Part shown: positions 48,756 to 60,395 of the stretch, one piece after another
How the letters are laid out: each line of letters opens with the position of its first letter
How positions within the stretch are numbered: position 1 is the first letter of the stretch
Assembly: GCA_026225945.1 (NCBI GenBank)
Contig: JAMJFZ010002884.1
Coordinates: 1,922,001 to 1,986,000 of the forward strand
Direction of reading: 5' to 3'
Length of the DNA stretch: 64,000 nt
Source: Cricetomys ansorgei
Lineage: Eukaryota > Chordata > Mammalia > Rodentia > Nesomyidae
The notes under the pieces: generated by a model
Told to the model about the DNA's origin: nothing
The model's database searches: none
Seen by the model: the letters and a program-made list of their open reading frames with translations, nothing else
Program-made: the position numbers and the translations under genes

Positions 48756-48901
48756 AAGAAAAAGAACTGTTAAAATCTAGAACCCATTTTGTAATGTCCC
48801 ACTCTGAAACAGAGGTGATTCCCTGTAACGATGGGGAATAATAGACCATCTGTTGAAGGGCTCCAAATCTTTCACCTTCACAAGATGAAAGTGACATATG
48901 T

Positions 48902-49107
48902 GGGGGTAGAGAGATGACTTAATGGTAAAGAGCACTGGCTGCACTTCCAGAGGACCCAGGCACAATTCCCAACACTCACACAGCAGCTCACAACCATATG
49001 CAATTACAGTTCCAGGGGATCTGACACCCTCTTTTGGCCTCTCTGGTCACCAGACACAGACAGAGCATCCATATACATAACATCATTAAAAATGAAAGGA
49101 AATAAAG
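48902..49107 (+). mobile_element. B2 SINE, forward
   Basis: 'gtagagagatgacttaatgg', 'aagagcactggctgcacttc', 'gacaccctcttttggcctct'. Near-perfect flanking repeats TGACATATGT (48892) and TTACATATGT (49108). Confidence 0.85.
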
Positions 49108-49109
49108 TT

Positions 49110-50565
49110 ACATATGTTGAAAACCCTTAAATGTATTTCATTCATGAGTAAGTGTCCATTTGTTAAAGAAGCGTGGAGTCTAGAACATAAGAGAATGAAA
49201 GAACTTGGAACTATCATTCACATTAAACATAAAAATTTTTAAAAAACAAGGTTAGTTTCTTTTTTCTGGGACTTCCTGTGTTTTCTTCCCCCTTAGAATC
49301 CACTGTTGATAAAGGAAACCAATTTTAGGAAATTTATCAGTACGGATTGAGAGCTTTAAAAAATGTCCCTGGTAATTCAACTTCTGGGAAGCTATACTGG
49401 AAAAATAATTGTAAATATATGTAAAGACCTTTATATGTAAATATATGCATATATCAAATGTTAATTTATAAACTATGGACATAAATGAATGCAACCTTAA
49501 GTGTCTTCAAACTGGAGAATAGTCAAGTACATTAAGACTAATGAACTATTATATAACCACTTAGCATATTTTAGTATGTGAGAGTATGGAACACATTCTC
49601 TCAATCTACTCAAAGCTACTCTCCTACAGGGAAAACTGGTGCTAAGAGGATCAGAGATGTAGAAAGTGTAGAAAACAATGTATGAAAAGTTCCTACAAAA
49701 TATTAAGTTAAAAAACAGGGAAGGAAATCTTTGTTAAGGATGAGCACATTAACAATTCACAGAGGGTTATTTTAAATCATGTCATTTGAGTTTTTATGAG
49801 AAAGTGCTCATAATTTGCTCATATGCATACATTTTTTTCTAAATTTTATTTTTTATATCATTTCATAGATGTAGAGAAGTGGCAAAAAAAATATTGAAAG
49901 AACTACCATGTACCCTTCACCCATATTCTCTCATTGCTACTACAATATTTTTAAGAAATCCTTCTGCCCCAGTTAAAGAGATTTTGCAAATAAACTCCTG
50001 TGTAAACACTGTCACCTCAGATTTCAAAGTTAAGGGTAAGCGAAAGAAGACAGACACTGATTTGTCATGACCTACTCAATCAAGCTTAAAAGCAACTCTC
50101 AGACTGATAACCAGATGCATGACTTTTAGCCAATTACACTGCCTTTTATTTGCTACAGTCCGTGTCACTCCATTCTGCCTTTCTCTTGACTGCTTCAAAG
50201 AACATCGTGTAGGCATAGTGATAATGAGTTTTGAGCAACAGATTTAAAGTCTCCTGTGCATCTCAGTGACTTGAGTGAGAAAATATATTTTTTGCTCATG
50301 TTCTCACTCTAGTGAAAGTAAAAAGTATTGATTTAATCCTGCTGCCAATGGCATGACAAAACTTCCCTGGACATCAGCAACTAGAAGAGATATCTTACAT
50401 GAGTAAGAGCACTGCATACATATTCAAAGCCATAAAAAATGCATTCTAAAAATCAAAGGACCCAAATTTGATGATATATACTGTGTACTTTTTTCCCTAA
50501 AACTTGAAGAGTCTTCTTTACAATAGACATTTTAGAGGTTAAAGAGACATTTAGGTCAACAAACA
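49110..50565. other. No gene or confident repeat seen
   Basis: AT-rich with short frames only. Confidence 0.45.
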
Positions 50566-50569
50566 TGAA

Positions 50570-50725
50570 ATTATTCTATACCTTCAGTATCCAGTATGAG
50601 GTATGTGTGGCTATTAAGTGTTTAAATGTGACTGGTACAATCAGGGAACTGAAGTGTTTCATTTAAATTTAAATATTCATATGTGGTTTATGGCTACTGT
50701 ACTTGACAATACAGATCTAGGACTT
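50570..50725 (-). mobile_element. hAT-Charlie MER fragment (MER3/MER58-like)
   Basis: 'gtatgtgtggctattaagtg', 'tttaaatgtgactggtacaa' and 'tttatggctactgtacttga' follow this ancient DNA-transposon consensus. Confidence 0.5.
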
Positions 50726-50917
50726 TCTCCATCCTGCATAGAAAATTTCTCTCCAGTTCTCCGTGATGACTACATCTGCTAAAGCAGCACTAGGTACCAT
50801 TTATAATGATGGCGGTCAATCTCAGATGTACATTACATTCACTTGGGGAGCTATGTTAAAATGTTAATGTGAGGCGGTAGGTGACCCAGGTGTGGGTACT
50901 TTTTAAACTCTTCAATT

Positions 50918-50939
50918 GTACTCAGCGAAAGCTGAGTAC
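50918..50939. repeat. Perfect 9-bp inverted repeat with GAAA loop
   Basis: GTACTCAGC, GAAA, GCTGAGTAC. The arms are exact complements. No known element assigned. Confidence 0.9.
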
Positions 50940-51204
50940 TTTTGAACAATATACTGCTGGCTTGGAATTCTATCTCTGTAATTCTCAGTGCTTAGTTCCA
51001 TATGCTGACTTGATTTCTCCTCCTAACATTCCAAAACTTACCTTTCATTGCCCATGCCCAAATCCTTCAATCTCTGACTACTGGACTTCGGCAGCTCTAA
51101 TACTTATTTTCTATTTGTTTTATATATTCTTTGTTCCACAATTCATCACAGCCTGCTTTTATCATTTCCTTTTATGGGTATTTTTAGTTATTTTCTCCTT
51201 TTAC

Positions 51205-51310
51205 CCCCTCTCCTTCCCTGCCTCCCTCCATCTTTCCCTCCCTCCCTCCCTCCCTCCCCTCCCTCCTTCCCTCTGTTTCTACCTCTGTGTCTTTGTTTCT
51301 GTCTCTCTGT

Positions 51311-51358
<48 letters not shown>
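51205..51358. repeat. (TCCC)n and (TC)n microsatellite
   Basis: TCCC units 51225-51262, then a C/T-rich stretch and a TC run 51317-51358. The 168-codon frame at 50881-51387 is largely this low-complexity sequence. Confidence 0.95.
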
Positions 51359-51359
<1 letters not shown>

Positions 51360-51365
<6 letters not shown>

Positions 51366-51505
51366 GAATCAGGGTCTCACTGTGTAGCTCTGGTTGTCTT
51401 GAGACTCATGATGTAGATGAGTCTGGTCTCAAAAATCACAGAAATCTGCCTATTCTGCTTCCCATGTTCTAGGATTAAAGGCACCCACCATGCCTGGTTT
51501 AGTTA
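51360..51505 (-). mobile_element. B1 SINE, reverse
   Basis: 'cagggtctcactgtgtagct', 'tctaggattaaaggcaccca' and 'ccatgcctggt'. Confidence 0.7.
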
Positions 51506-51735
51506 TTTTCTTAACTGTTACCCTGGAAGTTACAGTTAAGAATCTTTGAGCTTCTCAAATGTATAGAATGCATAGATTCATTTTATTTATCAAATGTTGG
51601 TAGGTCAATCTTTCAGACTCAGTGCTGACTTTTGATTGGAGGGAAAAGGTGGATATAATTCCAATTCTGTAGTAACCAAGGAAACATGCAAATGTGACTT
51701 CTCACTGACTTGGTGTTGAGCTACCTGTGTTTCCT

Positions 51736-52030
51736 GAGCTAGGCCTGGAAATATAAGTGACAAGGCAGGAAGAAACCTGAGTTAGTCACGAGGCTGGACT
51801 ACATCATCAACTCAGACTGAGCCTCCTGGGATTGTGGAGATGGCACCGGGAGTTGGGAATCTGGTGCATTCGTGGCTGGACTACTGCACAAACTCCATAA
51901 CCAGAGCTAAGCCTAAGAGTCTGGAAATGATGCCAGCAAGCAAGGTTCTAGGGAAGTCACCAGGCTAGCCCAATGTATATGCTGGGTGACTGGAGCTAGG
52001 CCTGGGGATGTGAGGCATGGGAAGTTAATA
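51736..52030. repeat. Degenerate minisatellite, about 85-bp unit
   Basis: Unit starts GAGCTAGGCCTGG-like at 51736, 51819, 51904 and 51993 (spacings 83, 85, 89). Each of the three full units carries a mid-unit CCAGGCT/GGCTGGACTAC-like block. Units are strongly diverged from each other. Confidence 0.6.
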
Positions 52031-52069
52031 GTGATACTTTATGTTAAGTTGGCTGACGTTTTGGTGGAG

Positions 52070-52489
52070 TGACAGTTGGAATTTCTTATTGTACCGTTTT
52101 TTGATGATACCTTTTCTTCATTCTGCTCAAATTTTCATATATTTTTTATACTTTTATCATTCTATTTAAACATTACTTTGCCCAGTTCTGTATAAAACCT
52201 GGATGTTAATACCTTTTAAAATGTATATCCTAATATGGGACATTGTATTTTGTAGGTAAAATTTGACTATTTAGTAATGTTTTCCTATACCATTTTGCAT
52301 TATTTTATACTCTCCAATAACTCTGTTACATGAGTTGTATTCCTTCTTTGTTAAATTTACTTCTAAGAGTCCTTACATGGCGTTCCTATGATGGACTCTA
52401 TGTTTTCATGTGAATTTCTAAATGATGTTGATAATCTTCTTGTACCTTGTCACCTCACCAAAATTTCTTGCATTTCCTTTTTTTCCTTC
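52070..52489 (-). mobile_element. Old L1 ORF2 fragment, reverse
   Basis: 'ccttctttgttaaatttact' followed by 'tgatgttgataatcttcttg' fits the reverse L1 ORF2. Likely continuous with 53345-54030. Confidence 0.5.
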
Positions 52490-53340
52490 TCTCATACAAT
52501 ACATCCCGACACCCGTCTTTTCCTCCCCCCACTCCTCCCAGTTTCCCTCATATACCTTCTTCCCCAGATCTATCCCCCCATCCCCACTCGCCAACCAACC
52601 CCCTCTTTATTTCTTCCCAGAAAAGAACAGTACTTCCAGGGTTACCACTCAAACAGGGCATGGCATAACAAAATGGAACAAACCCAGTAACCAATCCCTA
52701 CATTAAGGGTGGACTAGACAACCCAGCAGAGCTAAAGAGTCCCTAGGGCATGTAAACGGGTCAGAGACTCCCCAACTCCAGCTGTAGGAGTTTTGCAAGA
52801 ACAGCAAAACCAGACAGCCATAAGATTTAGAGGACCTGGAAGGTTCCATGTCTGCTGCTTCAGTCTCTGTGAGCCCCTGAGAGAGCTGGTCAGTTAACAC
52901 TGTGGAGCGTATTCTCTTGGTGTTGTCTAAAACCGCTGGTCCCCACAATCCCTCCTCTCCCTCTTTCACGGAGTTCCCCAAGCTCTGCATGATGTTTGGC
53001 CCTGGGCCTTTGCATCTCTCCCATCAGCTGCTGGAGGGGACCTCTCTGATGAGGACTGGGCTAGGCAGTGATCTATGAGTAGAGCATGATATCATTAGAA
53101 ATCATCTCCTGGCTATCCAGTCTTTAATTCCTGGCCTGCCCTGCAGTTTCAGACAGGGGTTCCCTCCTTTGGCATGGGGTTCTGCTCTTCTATTGTCCCA
53201 GGGGATCCTGCAGGGAGTATATACCATCGGTCAGAGGTTTTGGAGCTGGATTTGTATACCAGTCCTACCACTGGAAGCCTTGCGTGACCACAAGAGATGG
53301 CCTGTTCAGGCTCCCTATCCTGATTACTAGAGGTTCTTGC
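52490..53340 (-). mobile_element. Rodent L1 (Lx) 3' UTR, reverse, inserted in older L1
   Basis: 'gcatggcataacaaaatgga', 'gtggactagacaacccagca', 'gggtcagagactccccaact', 'ccccaagctctgcatgatg' and 'agtgatctatgagtagagca' are standard landmarks of reverse rodent L1. Flanked on both sides by L1 ORF2-like sequence. Confidence 0.7.
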
Positions 53341-53344
53341 ATTT

Positions 53345-54030
53345 TAACAAATATTTGCAAGTTTCTTGGATATTTTCTTATATATGTATATAAAAATAAA
53401 ATTTTTGTTTCTTCCAAATATTCATAATAGTTTCATGTGCTTCTCAATATATTTCTAAGAATTTAAAAGTTGAATACTTGTACTTATAGTACTATCTTTA
53501 TGTTATTCTTGGAGTTTAATGGCTATGAGTTTAGTATTTCACAAATTATAATATTTATTATTAACATGGAGTAAAAAGTTTTGTATAGAATTATTACACT
53601 TCCTTTATAATAATTTTACTTAGATTCTTTAAGTAAATAAGTGCTGAATGTTAACATTTTATTCAGAATTCTTGGGCGTTTTTGTCATGATTAAAATTGG
53701 TATATAGTTTTCATTTAGGGGTATTTTTACTAGGTTTGGACATTAAGATATTCTAGCTTCATGGAATCAATGTGAGAGTGCTCATTCTTTTTGTTATCTG
53801 AAATATTCTTAATATCAAGAAAATTATGTGTATTTTTAAGTTCTATACACAGCTATAAAGTCATCTGAACTGAGTGGCTTTTAATAGGTAGCTATTTCAG
53901 ACTATTTTAATGTAACTATTGTTCAGATTTCTATCTCTCAGAGGTTTAATTCTGAGAAAATTTGAGAAAATGCTATCATTTGAGTTTTTTCAGTTCTTTT
54001 AACAAAATTGAATAAAAGTGAATTAACAAA
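53345..54030 (-). mobile_element. Old L1 ORF2 (RT region) fragment, reverse
   Basis: 'aaaattggtatatagttttc', 'ctagcttcatggaatcaatg' and 'aaagtcatctgaactgagtg' match the reverse reverse-transcriptase region of L1. Stops throughout. Confidence 0.65.
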
Positions 54031-54655
54031 AAGGAAGCTATCATCTGAACACATGGAAGTGCAGAAGTTGAGCAGGACTCATGGGGGCTGGCTCAATGAC
54101 CCAAAGATAACATAAAAGACCTAATTTATGGCATCCTTATCCTGTATGCTGCATTGCTTAGAGTTTGGCTTTCTTTGTATAATGGCTACTGAAGTCTCAT
54201 TCAAATGACAACAATGGGAGAGAAAATAAGGAAATAATCCCTCAAGCACATTTCATTGGCCAGAATTACACCCAAATCTAGCTTCATTCCTTTCCAAAGA
54301 AACAAAATCACCAGTATTAGTTTAGCTTTATAGTAATTAAGACTCTGCATATGGTGAGGGAGTTGCTTCTTGAATAAGTACATGGCTTTATGGTGGGTGT
54401 ATATATACAAATAAAAAGCAAGGTTCTGTCAACAGAGCATTTCCCCATCCCTATCCATACCACTATATTATGTGATATTTCCATGCATATTTCTTGAGAA
54501 CCTACTATGAATCAGCTTCTTAGAATAGTAAAATAAACAGGACTTATAAAGTTATTGTTCTTAGGGTATTTATATTTGGACTGAAAGAGCTAAATGCTTA
54601 AACAATAAACAAACAATATGCAGCCAATTCAAGAAGCATCTCAGATGAGGAGGCA
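54031..54655. other. No gene seen
   Basis: A trace of an ancient repeat near 54480-54600 ('gagaacctactatgaatcag'). Otherwise unassigned. Confidence 0.4.
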
Positions 54656-54659
54656 GGGA

Positions 54660-54840
54660 TGCCCTGATCTATGGGTATAGCAGTATATCATTAGGAGTCA
54701 GTTTATTGCTATGTTCCTTTAGCAGAATAACAGCATTAGGTTTTCCCAGAGGCCCATGATCTATCTAGTCTCAGGTTCTTGTTCGCTTTAGCAGTGTCAG
54801 GTATGGATTCTATCTCATGCAGTAGGCCTTATATCTAATA
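54660..54840 (-). mobile_element. Rodent L1 fragment, reverse
   Basis: 'gatctatgggtatagcagta', 'tcctttagcagaataacagc' and 'atgatctatctagtctcagg' are typical reverse L1 text. Confidence 0.65.
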
Positions 54841-54944
54841 AAAATGATCCATTATGACCATAACATTAGAAAACAGAATATTAATTTCAGATAAGGAAAT
54901 AATTGAATAATTGGACATAGAAAACATGATTTCTGTCTCTCTTT

Positions 54945-55098
54945 CTCTCTCTTTTTTTTTTCGAGACAGTTTCTCTGTTGTAACTCTGGCTGTCCTGGAA
55001 CTCACTCTGTAGGTCAGGCTGGCCTTGAATTCACAGAGATCCATCTGCCTCTGCCTCCCGCGTGCTGGAAATAAAGGCACGTGCTGCCACCGCCCAGT
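54945..55098 (-). mobile_element. B1 SINE, reverse
   Basis: Pyrimidine/T tail, 'gttgtaactctggctgtcct', 'gtaggtcaggctggccttga', 'cgtgctggaaataaaggcac'. Well preserved with several CpGs left, so relatively young. Confidence 0.9.
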
Positions 55099-55224
55099 AG
55101 CAGGAACATTTTCATTTGACTGGAGCTTATTATAGATGACCTGTAGAATATTGTGCAGGTGAGTAATCATATGAACTTGACAGGGAAAAATTTGTGTTGA
55201 TACTTTAATGTTTAGGAAGTTTGA

Positions 55225-55350
55225 ACTAAGTGTGGTGACTCATATCTACAATTCTAGCATTCGAAAAGCTAAGGCAGAAGCGTCAGGATGAGTTAAAGGC
55301 CAACCTGGGATGCATAGTGAGATACTGTCTCAAAAATTCGAGAGTAAATA
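55225..55350 (+). mobile_element. Degenerate B1 SINE, forward
   Basis: 'aagtgtggtgactcatatct', 'gctaaggcagaagcgtcagg' and 'tagtgagatactgtctcaaa'. Confidence 0.6.
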
Positions 55351-55354
55351 TATC

Positions 55355-56999
55355 AAATAAAACTAGGAATTGAGCAAAATGGTAATTGGAAACAAGCCAA
55401 AATGCTCTGTAAACCAACACCCCACAACCTTCCTCTGCCTAGTTCACAAAAGGGTTTTGGCCCATGAAATCTGCACTATAGACATTCTTTGGATTGGGTG
55501 TTTGAAGTCTGTACAAATACAAGTTTCCTAGAAGAGGTATGGCTTTAAGCCACTCAGCTATTACTACCAACTTACATCACAGTGTTTGGCATATAGTAAG
55601 AGTCATTACTGGTCAGGTATTCATACTTTAGATGGCAAAAACTTATCAGATTAAATTTCCTTGCATCAGAATGCCAATGAAGGCATGTACTATTGGACAC
55701 TTAGCACTTAGTGCGGATAATGGGGAGAGGTTACAGAGTTCCAATAGTAAAGCCCCAATCCATCTGGCACACAGTCTAAGCAATGTGATGATACCAGATT
55801 CCTCTGATGATGCTAATATTTTAGTTAGATTGAAAGCCAGACCATCTTCCTCACAGAAAAGATCTTGTGCTGGGCTGTGGTCAGGGCTGTGATTTGGCAA
55901 GTTGACTTTGTACTCTGGCCTTCTGCCCGGACCATCGATTTACCTCCTTAAATCACATGATTTAATCCCACAAATGTCACAGATACCATTAGACAAACTC
56001 CTCTGGCCAGCATCAAAGGAAAGAGAGAAAATGATAAGCCCTCTGAGACAGGTTGTTAGAGAATTCTTAATCTTTCGTGCTTGGGGGACTCCACTGGTAG
56101 TGGGGTTTGCTGGCAGAACGGCACGAAATACAGGCTGCTTTTGCTGTCTTTACTTAAGAACAGACCTCAGCATTTGCCTTAAGTTAATGAAGTGCAATCT
56201 GGCAGGTCTAAAGGTAAAGAGCAACAGGAAGTACTTTTCCTGGTAGCAGATCCTCAAGGGATCCCAGACACCCCCATCATCTGTTCCTTAATCCCTGAAT
56301 AATTGTGAAGCAGGACTAAGGGCAAACACGTGGAGAAGAGGTCGCTTTCCACCTGAAGTGAATGAAGTAAAAACTGGAAGGCTCATGTGGACCCAGTGGT
56401 AGGATCTAGAAGAGTTCAAAGAATGGAGCAAGTAGTAAGATCTTCATGAAGTTGTATACCAAAGATTACACAGGAATGAGCAGTTAGTTTCATTCTCAGC
56501 ATGTATTATAGAGCTAGGCATGGCTACTTAAGAGAGGTTCCCATGGGAGGATCCAAGGCCTCTCCTTTTGCCCATTACCACAGCATCCTTGTCCTTCTGG
56601 TCAGACAACTTTTTATTTATACAATAATACCACTCCTAATGGTGGAATTCATGTAAAGATATTACTAGATTTTACCCATATGATTCATTATTGCTTCCAG
56701 TGGCTATTTGGGGGGATGTAGTGATTTAATGCAAATATCATAATGTCAAGCAATCTGGAGGTAAGTTTTTCAACAGAAGGATTGCATGAGAACTCTCCTA
56801 ACACAGCTTAGTGCAAACAAAACACAGCAGATTAACTCGAATGTAAGAGACAAAATGTAAAGGTAGACAATGACTTGACTATATATCATCCAATTATGCT
56901 TGCTTCAAGCCTCGAATTATCATGAGTTTAGTGTCATCTCCCTTTATGATTTTAACCCATGCATCCAGCATCTGTCACATAGTGAGAATGTAGTGAATG
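55355..56999. other. Repeat-poor stretch; no gene recognised
   Basis: Forward frames 55632-55892 (86 codons) and 55902-56246 (114 codons) lack domains, signal peptides and splice support. Not called. Confidence 0.45.
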
Positions 57000-57180
57000 A
57001 CACTACCTGATTCATTCATTACTATTAGAAGCAGTTGTAGTGATGATGCAGCCCCAGCCCTTGGCACAGTGCCCAGAAAACATTAACTATTCAAAGCCAT
57101 AATAATTATTTTTATATCTTTATTGCCCCAGCTCCTGGCATAATGCCTGGAACATAATAGGGAAGTAAATGCATTGGTTT
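57000..57180. mobile_element. MIR/L2-type ancient repeat fragment
   Basis: 'cttggcacagtgcccagaaa' and 'cctggcataatgcctggaac' phrases. Confidence 0.4.
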
Positions 57181-57299
57181 CCGTGGTTTTCACTTTTGCC
57201 TGGGATGCATGTATCTTCTGCTTTCCCCAAAGTGCTATCTTGGTAAGGTGGTCCTAGATCTCCCCTACAATGCTTATCCAACACAAGTAAGACTACTCA

Positions 57300-57480
57300 G
57301 CCTTTATTTCTATTGTGGCCTCTTAAGAGGCAAGTGGGTAGGGATGGGTGGGTGGGAGTGGAAAGGGAATATAATAGGAGAAGAAGGAAGAAATGGGGAT
57401 CTGGGAGGAATGGAAGGAGGGTACGAGGAATGTTGATATGTATTATGTGAGAGAAGAAAAATAAATTTTAAAATATGGGG
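57300..57480 (+). mobile_element. Rodent L1 3' tail, forward
   Basis: G/A-rich L1 3' end ('ggtgggtgggagtggaaagg', 'gttgatatgtattatgtgag', A-rich end). Confidence 0.5.
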
Positions 57481-57484
57481 GAAA

Positions 57485-58380
57485 AGAGTCAAGAGGGAAA
57501 ATGTTTAAGGTCCTTACTTAGTTGGGAATACTGAGGTTATGAACTATAGTTTTGGTCCTTGTTATCTTGCTGTAGCTTGAAAAATAGCCTTCCCTGATCT
57601 CCCAAACAATCTCTCCCAAGCCATGATCGAGCCATGATCAGTCTCAGCATTTATATTCTTCCCTCTGTGGAGCAGGGCAATCCTCACATTTGTATATTCA
57701 ATTCATCCTCCAAAGATTAACTCAAGAGTTGCTCCAGAAAACCTTTTCTGGGGCCTCCAGTTTGTGCTGAGCCCTTTCTGAATTCACAAAGCATCAAATT
57801 AGCACCACTTACTTAGTACTTAACTCTGATAACACCCAATTGGTTTTGCCCCTTACATGCCCATTAACTACTACCTGCTGTGTTCCAAACCTGTGTGAAT
57901 GCTGGGAATACAGAGATCTAAGTTCTGCTACCCTAGTCATAGGAAGACAAATAAGCAGTCAGTGTCACTGAAAGAATGAGATCAAGGTACCAGTAGAGAG
58001 TGGGAAGGCTGGCTGAATTCCTGTGGATACCAGGTAAAAGGTTTGCAGAGAACAGGACTTATAATTGAGGAGGTATTGAAACATGAGAAGTTGTCTAAGT
58101 GGAGAGAATGGAGTGATGTCCAGATATAAAGAAATTGTCAGAAAAGGACAAGTCAGAACATGGTTCAATGTGGCTAGAACTGGAGATGGGATGAGAGGAG
58201 ACAAGGAAATGTCATAGAAGGTTGACTCATTTAGTCGAGTACTGATCTGGTGTCCAGGTTGTACTAGTCACTGGTTAGGGAGTGGGCACCAGAAACCAGG
58301 TCCTGGTGCAATTCTTACACTTGAACTTTAAAGCTATTTGGAAAAGAAAATTTAACTGGCAAGACAAGTAAGTATAAGTC
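57485..58380. other. No gene seen; ancient repeat trace
   Basis: 57895-58200 loosely resembles an old mammalian repeat ('gctgggaatacagagatcta'), family uncertain. Confidence 0.35.
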
Positions 58381-58382
58381 AA

Positions 58383-58460
58383 AATTTGGATAACCATTAA
58401 AAAAGAAGAAGACAGGACCACAATTTGGATAACCATTAAAAAAGAAGAAGACAGGACCAC
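58383..58460. repeat. Perfect 39-bp tandem duplication
   Basis: Copies 58383-58421 and 58422-58460 are identical. The unit begins AATTTGGATAACC and ends GACAGGACCAC. Because 39 is a multiple of three, it repeats 13 residues in the meaningless reverse frame across it. Confidence 0.97.
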
Positions 58461-58464
58461 GGAG

Positions 58465-58760
58465 AGAAGAATATGTAGGGACTAATTGAGAGAGGGTGAT
58501 TAGTGAGGGCAGCTCTGAGAGTGATATTTTTGCAAGAACTGAAAGATGAAAGGAGATGGTAAAAAAATGATTCAGGTTAGGATGAAAGGTCACGGAGTAG
58601 GAAAAATCTTGGCTTTACAGAAGACTTGATAGAATCACCATGGAGATAAACATTTGTGGCTAGGATGACTAGTTTAAGACTAAGTAAAAAAAGTAAACAG
58701 GAACCAGGATCTTGCAGGCCTCATAAAGAGTGTTGATTTAGTTAATATAATGGGGGGGCA
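58465..58760. other. No gene seen
   Basis: A/G-rich intronic sequence with a G7 run near 58753. Confidence 0.45.
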
Positions 58761-58764
58761 CTAA

Positions 58765-59018
58765 GGAAATGTCTCAGTAAGTGAAGAGCTTGCCATACAA
58801 ACGTGGGGACCTGAGCTTAGATCCCTCCAAGTACTCATATCAAAAGAGCTGAGCAAGAGTCCACATGTATAACCCCAGCACTGGGGAGGCGAAGACATAA
58901 GGATCCCTAGAAGTTGCTGGCAGGAAAGTCAAGTCAAATTACTGAGCTCAAGGTTCTGTGAGATATCCTGTCTCAAAAGATAAGGTGGACAGCCACAGAG
59001 TGAGATACCATACACACA
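58765..59018 (+). mobile_element. B4 SINE, forward
   Basis: tRNA-like head 'aaatgtctcagtaagtgaag', B1-like centre 'aaccccagcactggggaggc', then 'gatatcctgtctcaaaagat' and 'aaggtggacagccac'. It ends in a CA tail. Confidence 0.8.
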
Positions 59019-59019
59019 T

Positions 59020-59076
<57 letters not shown>

Positions 59077-59092
59077 CACACACACAGAAGCA
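59019..59092. repeat. (CA)n microsatellite at B4 tail
   Basis: About 30 CA units from 59021 with one CATG interruption. Confidence 0.97.
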
Positions 59093-59517
59093 CACATCAG
59101 TAAGAAATAATGAAAGATAAGCAAAGTGGAATCTGATTTGTGCTCTATAGGATTACTTAGTGGCAGACTAGAAGCAGAGGGGGAAAGAATGGAGTCGGGC
59201 TGATTAGTGAATTCCAACATGCAGCAGAAGTCCTGGTGAAGGATGGTAAAGGCGGGACCTGTTCTGCCATCTTTCTCCCACCACAATGATTATCAGAATG
59301 CTGGGCACACTGGAAGTGTGTTTCCCTTCAGTAAGTCATTGTAACAGAGGTCTTTCGGGGACTCGAACTCTTCTTCCCCCTAATTTCTGTTAACAATACA
59401 GAGGCAGAGAGGCAGTCTAAAGATAGTATTATCAAAGTTATATGCTGTTTAGTGGCAAATACTTTCTCTAAGTGCTAATTCCCTTTAAACCCTGCTAAAT
59501 TCCTTGAAAGCAGTTGT

Positions 59518-59860
59518 TTTCTTTCTGTTGCTATAATAAACAGCATAGCTGAAAAGAACTTGGGGAAAAATGATTTATTTTTCTTATACTTCCTGATCAC
59601 TATCCATCAGTGGGGCAGGAAGTCGAGCACGAGTAGAAGCAGGAAGAATGAAGGTAGCTGCTTACTGGCTTGCTCAGCTAGCTACTTTTCTTATATAGCC
59701 TGAACCTAAAGATGTCCTCCCCCACAGTGAGCTGTGTCTTCTTACTTCAACTGGCAATCAAGCCAATCTGATGGAGCCATTCCTCAGTTGAGGTTCCCTC
59801 CCCTTCCAGGTGACTCGACTCCATGTCAGGTAGACAAAAACTACCCAGCACAGTGAAAGA
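59518..59860 (-). mobile_element. Rodent dispersed repeat (URR1/RMER1-like)
   Basis: 'tctttctgttgctataataa', 'gaggttccctccccttccag' and 'gtagacaaaaactacccagc'. Confidence 0.6.
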
Positions 59861-59864
59861 CACA

Positions 59865-60285
59865 TCAGAGTTTCTTTAGAGAGCCAAACAGCACCCTGTT
59901 CTCCTGAGAGCTAGGCAAAGAAAGAAATTCATCATTTGGGCCAGGGCAAAAGGCAGCCAACGGTGATCTTCAAATGATAACTTCCCAGAAGATCACAAGG
60001 ATATGTATTGCAAATGCTACTTGACATAATGTATGCTTCTTGCCCTGCCAAAGCAGGAATGTAATTACCTGAAATAGTGAGGTAAATGTTTGTGGAAGTT
60101 CCATGCCTTCTCTTACATTCAGGAGATGAGACAAGGGCTTTTTATTATACTTCCATTTCCTTCCACTAGTGAAAACAGTTCCTTAACGAAAAGTACCAAA
60201 ATAAGACCATCTTAACTCCAGAGGGGCTTGGAGAGCCCAGGGTCAAGAGAGAACAGCCAATCACCTAACAGATCTAAGCATCATT
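59865..60285. other. No gene or confident repeat seen
   Basis: Non-coding. Nothing recognised. Confidence 0.45.
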
Positions 60286-60289
60286 TTCT

Positions 60290-60395
60290 CCCCTGAAGAG
60301 GATCATCTTTCTCACCTCACAGGGATAGTACAGGAGTCAATGAGGATGTGAGTGAATTTGATCTGTAAATTGCAAAGCACGAGATCTACCCTGTG
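60290..60395 (+). mobile_element. MIR-like fragment, forward
   Basis: 'ctcacctcacagggatagta' and 'ctgtaaattgcaaagcacga' parallel the MIR 3' half. Confidence 0.4.

Noticed and set aside
50881..51387. 168-codon forward frame, the longest in the window
   Set aside because: Its C-terminal half is the TCCC/TC microsatellite and the rest has no recognised domain, no Kozak or splice context.
55902..56246. 114-codon forward frame next to an 86-codon frame (55632-55892)
   Set aside because: Considered as a processed pseudogene, but no recognisable protein, no polyA tract and no target duplications.
58948..59286. 112-codon reverse frame rich in Val-Cys
   Set aside because: Translation of the (CA)n tail of a B4 SINE.
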